In this document: positions 57,521 through 64,000 of the stretch, piece by piece
Layout of the letters: every line of letters starts with the position of its first letter
Position numbering within the stretch: the stretch's first letter is position 1
From: Capra hircus
Taxonomy: Eukaryota > Chordata > Mammalia > Artiodactyla > Bovidae
Direction of reading: 5' to 3'
DNA length: 64,000 nucleotides
Assembly: GCF_001704415.2 (NCBI RefSeq)
Contig: NC_030836.1
Span: forward strand, 23,782,001 to 23,846,000
Program-made: the position numbers and the translations under genes
The notes under the pieces: generated by a model
Database searches by the model: none
What the model was told of the DNA's origin: nothing
Seen by the model: the letters and a program-made list of their open reading frames with translations, nothing else

Positions 57521-58590
57521 AAAAGTCATCGTGAAAAGGTGTGTGTGTGCTTGCTTGCTTGCCATTTAAGAACTCTTGCAGCCACTGCTTCTTGAGCTTT
57601 CTATCTCTTGCTTCCTCACGTCATCAGTTTCTCACAGCTCAATGGCAATGGTTACTATTTCATTATTATTCCACCTTTCATGTTGCTTTCCAATATTCCA
57701 TAAAAGATATAAGAACTATATGGCCCATTACTTATTCTTCAAATGGCAGAAAATACTATCAATGGTAAGAAAACATTAAATTTAAAAGTTTAAGAACAAA
57801 ACAGCAGATAAACTGAATTTAAAAAATCAATGCAGAACAAAAAAGAATTAGTTTTCTGACTGCTACAGAGGTTTAAAATCGAAAACTATTAAAACTCATT
57901 TTTGTGGCTAGGAGATCAAGCTCTACAAGATATTTCTTGTTTTTATAAACCTTCAGAAGTATAAACTAAGAGATGGAATACTGAAAGAAATCCTGACAGA
58001 CAGGAAAGAAAAAGGCGGGGCAGGTAGAAGATGTGATATACTTTAATTTCCAAGAATGAACAGGGCTGTTTTTTCTCTCTTGAAATGTGAACTAAAAAGA
58101 TGGCTATTACCTTTCCATCTGAGCCCTTCGAAAAAGCATCCAACATCTGAGGTGAGAACTAAAAATCTAGTTAGTAGACATTCAGTTTTTTTTTTATTGT
58201 GATCTTTGAATACTAAGTGAGACTAGCCCATCCCATATTCATGGGGTTGGATGCTGAATAAAAGGATGAGAAGAAGAGAAAAAAGAAATCAGATTTAAGG
58301 CTATGTACAGTCTTCAGGGACAGCCAGGACTTAGCACCTGTTAAAGGAAGGGGTCTGCTGTAATAGTTATGTCACTGTCTTAGTGATCTAGAGGGGAAAA
58401 CTGTGACTCTGAAAAACAGCAGGCATTAAAGAGTGATTTTGCTTTGAGAAGCACCTGGTTTGCATAAATATGGCATTTTGAAAGAATGACTCATTTCTCT
58501 AATACATTAGGTATTCAGGGATATGAACAGCTTACAAAGTTTACTGCATATCTTTGGCTGTAAAGAAATTGGTACTGACAGACAAATCAG
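57521..58590 (-). other. PRMT3: PRMT3 intronic sequence; no exon accepted
   Basis: AT-rich and unassigned. A 36-nt exon-like block at 58111-58146 was considered and rejected. Confidence 0.4.
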
Positions 58591-58812
58591 GGCTTCCCAA
58601 GTGGCACCAGTGGTAAAGAACCCACTTGCAATGCAGGAGACATAATGAGATGTGGATTCGATGCCTGGGTGGGGAAGGGCCTGGGAGGAGGGCCTGGCAA
58701 CCCATGCCAGTATTCTTGCCTGGAGAATTCCACAGACAGAGGAGCCTGGTGGGCAACAGTCCAATGGGTTGCAAAGAGTCGGACATAACTGGAGCAACTT
58801 AGCACACACGAT
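58591..58812 (+). mobile_element. Bov-tA SINE with 11-bp target-site duplication
   Basis: Sense: ggcttcccaagtggcaccag, gtggattcgatgcctgggtg, ttgcctggagaattccacag, agagtcggacataactggag. agacaaaYcag at 58580-58590 and 58813-58823 (one mismatch). A 15-bp insertion (gacataatgagatgt) widens the spacing before the B box. Confidence 0.93.
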
Positions 58813-58954
58813 AGACAAACCAGTGACACTTATTTAATCCTGATGGAGTAAGTAAGTTCAACCTATGAAATCACACTCCCCATAAACAAATGAAGAAGCT
58901 AAAAATAAATAAACAAACCCTTCTTTAAAAAGATAGGGAAGTGAATGGAAATAT

Positions 58955-59140
58955 TAATCAGATCATTTTATGAGCATTTCTATGTGCCAGACATAGTGGT
59001 AAATGCTTTTATGCATCGCCTCATTTCACCCTCAAAATGACACCCAGGAGGTAATTATTGGTATTATAATCTCCTCTTTTCACATAAAAAATGTCAAGGT
59101 CAGGTGAAGTTAAATGCCTCTTCTAAAGTCATGCTGGAAA
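58955..59140 (+). mobile_element. MIR SINE
   Basis: Sense MIR: gagcatttctatgtgccaga, then aggtaattattggtattata, then caggtgaagttaaatgcctc. Confidence 0.7.
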
Positions 59141-59319
59141 AAAAAAAAATCATACTGGTAAACATGGCCCACTGGATTTAAAGTTTGAAGTTTTTAACTG
59201 TGGCACTATGTTACCATCGTCTAAACTTTCCTCTTTGATTTACATTATTTTTTAGAAAACTCTATTTTAAGACTGGTCCTCTTCTATCTAGTCTTCTAGA
59301 AAAGAGAAAGACTGACTTT

Positions 59320-60104
59320 AGTTCAGTTCAGTTCAGTCGCTCAGTTGGGTCTGACTCTTTGCGACCCCATGAATCACAGCACACCAGGCCTCCCTGTCTA
59401 TCACCATCTCCCGGAGTTCACTCAGACTCACGTCCATCGAGTCCGTGATACCATCCAGCCATCTCATCCTCGGTCGTCCCCTTCTCCTCCTGCCCCCAAT
59501 CCCTCCCAGCATCAGAGTCTTTTCCAATGAGTCAACTCTTCGCATCAGGTGGCCAAAGTACTGGAGTTTCAGCTTTAGCATCATTCCTTCCAAAGAAATC
59601 CCAGGGTTGATCTCCTTCAGAATGGACTGGTTGGATCTTCTTGCAGTCCAAGGGACTCTCAAGAGTCTTCTCCAACACCACAGTTCAAAAGCATCAATTC
59701 TTTGACGCTCAGCCTTCTTCACAGTCCAACTCTCACATCCATACATGACCACGGGAAAAACCATAGCCTTGACTAGACGGACCTTGGTCGGCAAAGTAAT
59801 GTCTCTGCTTTTGAATATACTATCTAGGTCAGTCATAACTTTTCTTCCAAGGAGTAAGTGCCTTTTAATTTCATGGCTGCAATCACCATCTGCAGTGATT
59901 TTGGAGCCCAAAAAAATAAAGTCTGACACTGTTTCCACTGTTTCCCCATCTATTTCCCATGAAGTGATGGGACCGGATGCCATGATCTTCGTTTTCTGAA
60001 TGTTGAGCTTTAAGCCAACTTTTTCACTCTCCTCTTTCACTTTCATCAAGAGGCTTTTTAGCTCCTCTTCACTTTCTGCCATAAAGCTGGTGTCATCTGC
60101 ATAT
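59320..60104 (-). mobile_element. BovB LINE, 5' truncated at the YADD box, open frame largely intact
   Basis: The best preserved BovB here. A minus-strand open frame of 299 codons (60232-59333) runs through the element without a stop. Upstream codons (60232-60105) are flanking sequence. The BovB part starts LYADDTSFMAESEEELKS, with YADD at residues 44-47, and continues through KVGLKLNIQKTKIMASGP, FLGSKITADGDCSHEIKRHL, YGCESWTVKKAERQRIDAF, LLRVPWTARRSNQSILKEIN and GRRRRGRPRMRWLDGITDS to the canonical 3' end at 59320. It lacks everything N-terminal to YADD (endonuclease and most of the fingers), so it cannot be an active enzyme. It is sense to PRMT3 and inside its intron. Confidence 0.95.
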
Positions 60105-60193
60105 AAGGTAAATATTAAGTTCTGAGCCATCTGGTATATAGAACAAAAATTTATTTTTCCAATTCTTGACTCATCTTTCCACAAGAACTGATC

Positions 60194-60284
60194 TTTCCTT
60201 ATAAATATATATATATTTATAAGGAAATACATTTATATATATATATATATATATAAGGAAATACATATATATATATATATATAT
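60194..60284. repeat. AT microsatellite with a 34-bp perfect palindrome
   Basis: 60194-60227 is a perfect palindrome (arms tttccttataaatatat). Long AT runs follow, interrupted once by ataaggaaatacat, which repeats the palindrome's right shoulder. Confidence 0.95.
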
Positions 60285-62161
60285 GTCTGGAAACATTGGA
60301 TGTTTTAGGATTTTTTGAAGACCTGGATGCCAATATTAATGATGGTTTCTGCCAGAACATAAGTCAAAGGGAATTTGAACTGAGAAAATTACTTAGAGGT
60401 CATTACTCCAGGGATAACTGCCTCAATCAGAGAGGAAAATACCTGGTCAAACTCATTTATTATCACAACATAACAATGCTAATTGGCAGCCTCTGAGATA
60501 AGTCTGGGGAGAACTCCCCTGACATCTCTAATCAAGAGTTCACTAATACTGATTATTTCATTTTTATGCTTATTGCTGTGCTGAAGACAATATTTTAGTC
60601 CTGCTTGAGTGTGATTATTTCTCTCATAAATTTATTCTGAGAATAAATAAATTTATTTATATGACTTCAAGCATGACCCTATACCTATCTAGAATTAAAT
60701 TGTGATTGTAATGTAGCTTAAGATTTTAACGTTCCACTCTAATTGTATTTCAGAATTGATGTTAGAATCCTTTACTTAATTTCAAGGTTCCTCATTTTGT
60801 GGACTTCTGTACTCTGTACTCTGTCTGCGTAGGTTAAATAATGGTTTAATATTGCAGATGATCCCTTCCACTGTTCTACTCAATGAACGTGAAAAGACTT
60901 TAATAGGATGCTTTGTCTCTTATTTGAAGGGATTCAAAGTTAATATGAAGTGTGAAAGATAACTTTTTTAAAATTGTTTTTATTAATGATATGTTCCCAA
61001 GGACAGAGAATGGAAGTAGGTAAGAAGGCAACTAAACATAGAGAATGGGTTTAAGAAATCTAGATTTGAAAAGGTTAAAACCCTCAGGGGTCCAGTTTCC
61101 TTCTGTGGCTGGGAAGATTGAAAACTAAGAGAGGATTAAGTGGAAATGTCCAAAATTTTGTAGACAATGCACAGGGTACACCTGGATTTTAATCAAATAT
61201 TAAAAAATGAGAACTAACTAGGATCCCTTCAAATAAGAGACAAAGCATCCTATTACAGTAGAGTCATATATTATATATTGGGTAGGTCACATAAGGAAAA
61301 ATCTTAAGATAATCAAAATCACTCAGGAAAATCCCTTAAGGTTTTGCACTGGAAAGTGAAATATAAACCATTCTTCAGTATGTTCAAGACAACCAGTTCT
61401 CCTGGCAATGGCAAAAATCAGCATTTCTTTGGCTGGAATCCAGATGAAGTAGATGGCTTTCAGGGTGTCATGCTGTATTAAAAATACAGTACTCCCCACT
61501 TCCCTGAAATTTTTCTTTCTTTGGTTATCTGCTACCCAAGAAAGTACTGAATGAAAATTTCCAGAAAGCAACAGTAAGTTTTAAATTTCAAGACCTTCTG
61601 AGTAGTGTGACAAAACTTCACGCTTTCTTGCTCCATTTTGCTCAGGCTGACAATCATCCTTCTGTCCACAGTATCACTGCTGTTTACACTACCTACTCAT
61701 TAATCACTTTAATAGACAACTCAGTTATCAGATTGTTGAGTAAACCTTACTGTACTTAGTAATAGCCCTGAAGTGCAAGAGTATGATGCAGATAGTTTGA
61801 ACATTCCCTTATTATGTCTAGTTATAAATTAAAGTTTACCACAGGTATGTATATATAAGAAAAAACACAGTGTATATAAAAAGTATGGTATGATCCTTGA
61901 TTTTAGGCGTATCTTAGAATGTGTCCTCTGAGCATGACGGTGACTACTGCAAATACCTTGAGAGACAAGAATTACGTGCAATCCAGCAAGATATTCATAC
62001 TACTGATAAACTTGCAAACTGAACATAACTGAAGAAAGAACATATGTATTTCCCACCTCAGGCTCATTCTAGGGCACATATTCATTAAGTAAAATGGAGG
62101 GTAGTATCATCTGCACTAATTAGACCATTATTTCTCTCATGGACTCTTTTTCTTCTATTTG
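60285..62161 (-). other. PRMT3: PRMT3 intronic sequence with a 33-bp inverted repeat
   Basis: No transposon family recognised over 1.9 kb. Perfect inverted copies at 60901-60933 and 61223-61255 (see repeat entry). Open frames 60296-60496 (+) and 61323-61571 (-) have no domain. Confidence 0.4.
60901..61255. repeat. 33-bp perfect inverted repeat with 289-bp spacer
   Basis: Left arm 60901-60933 begins taataggatgctttgtctct. The right arm 61223-61255 is its exact reverse complement. With one mismatch the match extends to 37 bp at the outer side. Flanks beyond the arms do not match. Confidence 0.93.
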
Positions 62162-62715
62162 AATAGTTAATTTGGATTAAGTTCTATTTGACATGATGCT
62201 ACTCCATTGGATTTGATTATTAAAAAGAAAAAACAGAAAAAAAAAAAAAAGCTTCTACAGCCTATTAACCTTGAGAAGTACCACAGGTTAGAAAATGCAT
62301 CCAGTTCAAGAGCAATTTGTGTGATGTTTTTTATTGCTTTTGCTTCCACTATCACATATCATATCTGGATGGAATATGTCGCAAGTCTGACTTGACAGAA
62401 CCAACCATGGAGTGAGTGAGTGAGTGAATTCGCTCAGTCGTGTCTGACTCTCTGCGACCCCATGGAATAGTTAATTTGGATTAAGTTCTATTTGCACATG
62501 ATGCTACTCCACTGGATTTGATTATTAAAATGAAAAAAGAGGAAAAAAAAAAAACACTTCTAGAGCCTATTAACCTTGAGAAGTACCACAGGTTAGAAAA
62601 TGCATCCTAGTTCAAGAACAATTGGTGTAATTTTATGATTGCTATTGCTTCCACTATCATATATCATATCTGGGTGGAATATGTCACAAGTCTGACTTGA
62701 TAGAACCGACCATGG
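62162..62715. repeat. About 250-bp direct duplication with a SINE fragment at the junction
   Basis: Copy 1 is 62162-62410 and copy 2 is 62466-62715, both running from aatagttaatttggattaag to accatgg. They are about 90% identical by eye, with small indels in the A-rich part. Copy 1 has 14 As at its core, copy 2 has 12. The 55 bp between the copies is BovA-like. Confidence 0.93.
62411..62465 (-). mobile_element. BovA fragment at the duplication junction
   Basis: agtgagtgagtgagtgaatt, then cgctcagtcgtgtctgactc, ending tctgcgaccccatgg. It stops at ccatgg, the same hexamer that closes both copies of the flanking duplication. Confidence 0.88.
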
Positions 62716-63720
62716 AAGAGTGTCCTAATTTTCAACTGGAAATCACCACTTGGATATCTCAGAGGCATTTCAAATTCAACACACCAATAAATGAGCTTCT
62801 TATCCTTACCTCTAAACCTGTTCTTCTTCCAGGTTTCTTTGTCTCACAAAACAGTATCATAATTCTTCAAACAGTAAAAGAGAGAAACCATAGAGTCACC
62901 ATTGTGACTTCCTTCCTTCATCCCCTCCTATGTATTCCATCCTCAAGTCTGGACATTTTACTTTCTAGGTAGCTCTCAAACACATCCGCTTTTCTCCATC
63001 TCCACTAAAGCTATCTTTATGTAAGTCTATTTCTTGTTTGAGGTACTGTGACAGCGGACCCATCAGTTCAGTTCAGTCACTCAGTCATGTCCACCTCTTT
63101 GCAGCCCCAGGGACTGCAGCATGCCAGGCTTCTCTGTCCATCACCAACTCTGAGAGCTTACGCAAACTCATGTCCATCTCGTCAGTGATGCCATCCAACC
63201 ATCCCATCCTGTCATCCCCTTCTCCTCCTGCCGTCAATCTTTCCCAGCAGCAGGGTCTTTTCCAATGAGTCCGTTCTTTACATCAGGTGGCCAAAGTATT
63301 GGAGCTTCAGCTACAGCATCAGTCATTCCAATGAATATTCAGGACTGATTTCCTTTAGGATGGACTGGTTTGAACTCCTTGCAGTCCAAGGGACTCTCAA
63401 GAGTCTTCTCCAACAAGACAGTTCAAAAGCATCAACTCTTTGGTGCTCAGTTTTCTTTATAGTCCAACTCTCACATCCACATATACCCTCTAGTCTCCTA
63501 ATTGTTCTTCATATTCCATCCATGATCTTTTCAATGTGCCCTTCAGGTCACATCATTCTCTTTAACAAAAACCTCCATTATTTCCCACTGATTTAAGGAA
63601 AAGCGTAAACAGCACAGGTGCTAAATGACCTGGACAGCTTACCACTTTTCTTCAAAAGTAGTCTACGTCTTCCAGCCACACTGGGCTTCTCTGAGCTCCT
63701 TTCGCTCACCAAGTTTCTGA
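62716..63720 (+). mobile_element. LINE2 (L2), sense, split by BovB
   Basis: Left part (62716-63060) includes tcacaaaacagtatcataat and tccatctccactaaagctat. Right part (63484-63720) includes aaacctccattatttcccac, cttccagccacactgggctt and ctgagctcctttcgctcacc, which follow in L2 order. Confidence 0.65.
63066..63483 (-). mobile_element. BovB LINE 3' fragment
   Basis: Antisense: cagttcagtcactcagtcat, ctcctgccgtcaatctttcc, aggtggccaaagtattggag, truncated near ccaactctcacatccac. It sits inside the L2 above. Confidence 0.92.
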
Positions 63721-64000
63721 CCAAAGGGGGCCCTTTTGTGGTTTGTTCTTTATAAACTTTTTAACCGAAATATATACATGCAAAACTAGAGATGTTTCTT
63801 TTAGCTCAATGTAAGAATCATTTATTTTAGAATACAAGAATAAAATATACAACACACATCTAAAAGTGAGGAAATCACTGATAGAGCCCAGTGAACTAAA
63901 GACACTCAACTGTTACTCAGATCAAGATGCAGGGCCTCTATTATTCCCCTTCCAATGATTAAGCTATTTCAAATCCTAGGAGATGCTGCTGTTAAAGGGC

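Larger units (their letters stand above)
31600..64000 (-). other. PRMT3: PRMT3 transcription unit, 3' part (exons listed separately; 5' end outside the window)
   Basis: Three minus-strand exons (44788-44838, 44529-44616, 32412-32521) join in frame to give the last 82 residues of protein arginine N-methyltransferase 3, then TAA. Introns: 32522-44528 (12.0 kb) and 44617-44787 (171 bp). I searched 44839-64000 by eye for the preceding exon (the family reads ...TSMCT just before this block) and did not find it, so that stretch is treated as one long intron whose 5' border lies beyond the window. In mammals PRMT3 is a cytosolic type I arginine methyltransferase of ribosomal protein S2. The gene start, zinc finger and SAM-binding exons are not in this window. 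Confidence 0.8.

Noticed and set aside
58111..58146. A 36-nt minus-strand block between ctcag and gtaatag, reading MLDAFSKGSDGK
   Set aside because: Splice-like borders and phase 0, but the residues do not match the PRMT3 region expected upstream of 44838, and 12 codons is too short to support by itself.
1..64000. Endogenous retrovirus or LTR pair
   Set aside because: No paired LTRs, primer-binding site or gag/pol/env motifs recognised; all reverse-transcriptase sequence is BovB or L1.

Overview
The window looks like nuclear DNA of a ruminant, most likely a pecoran (cattle, sheep, goat or relative; the species cannot be fixed from this window). The diagnosis rests on many ruminant-type repeats: BovB/RTE LINE copies, tRNA-Glu-derived Bov-tA SINEs, Bov-A2 dimers, CHR-type SINEs shared with other cetartiodactyls, and artiodactyl L1 3' ends. 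These lie on an older mammalian layer of MIR, L2, L1M, MER5-like and Tigger1 elements. No prokaryotic genes or operons are present.

The one gene I can support is the 3' end of PRMT3 (protein arginine methyltransferase 3), on the minus strand. Three exons are recognisable from translation and splice signals: 44788-44838, 44529-44616 and the terminal coding exon 32412-32521. Together they encode the last 82 residues of the C-terminal beta-barrel of the methyltransferase, including the THW loop. The terminal intron is about 12 kb and the one before it only 171 bp. No earlier exon was found up to 64000, so 44839-64000 is read as one long upstream intron. Positions below about 31.6 kb lie 3' of the gene and appear intergenic.

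Layout: 1-9.1 kb is intergenic, with L1M, MIR, L2, a 1.1-kb BovB and a Bov-tA with clean target-site duplications (TSDs). 9.1-10.6 kb holds three separate tandem-repeat structures, including a 29-copy 23-bp minisatellite. 11-31 kb is intergenic, with a multi-level nested insertion at 17.3-19.2 kb (MIR, Tigger1, L1-tailed insert, Bov-A2). 31.6-44.8 kb is the PRMT3 3' end, whose last intron carries BovB, L1M and a ruminant L1. 44.8-64 kb is upstream intron with SINE clusters, BovB fragments, an old antisense L1, an AT palindrome, a 33-bp perfect inverted repeat and a 250-bp tandem duplication with a SINE fragment at its junction.

I found no convincing new multi-gene system. The items most worth a second look are structural: the inverted repeat, the junction-SINE duplication, the dimeric minisatellite, the TSD-flanked insert that is only partly L1, an L1M with an internal inversion, and the inverted SINE pair inside the PRMT3 intron. 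Family names are assigned from memory of consensus sequences; no search was run.
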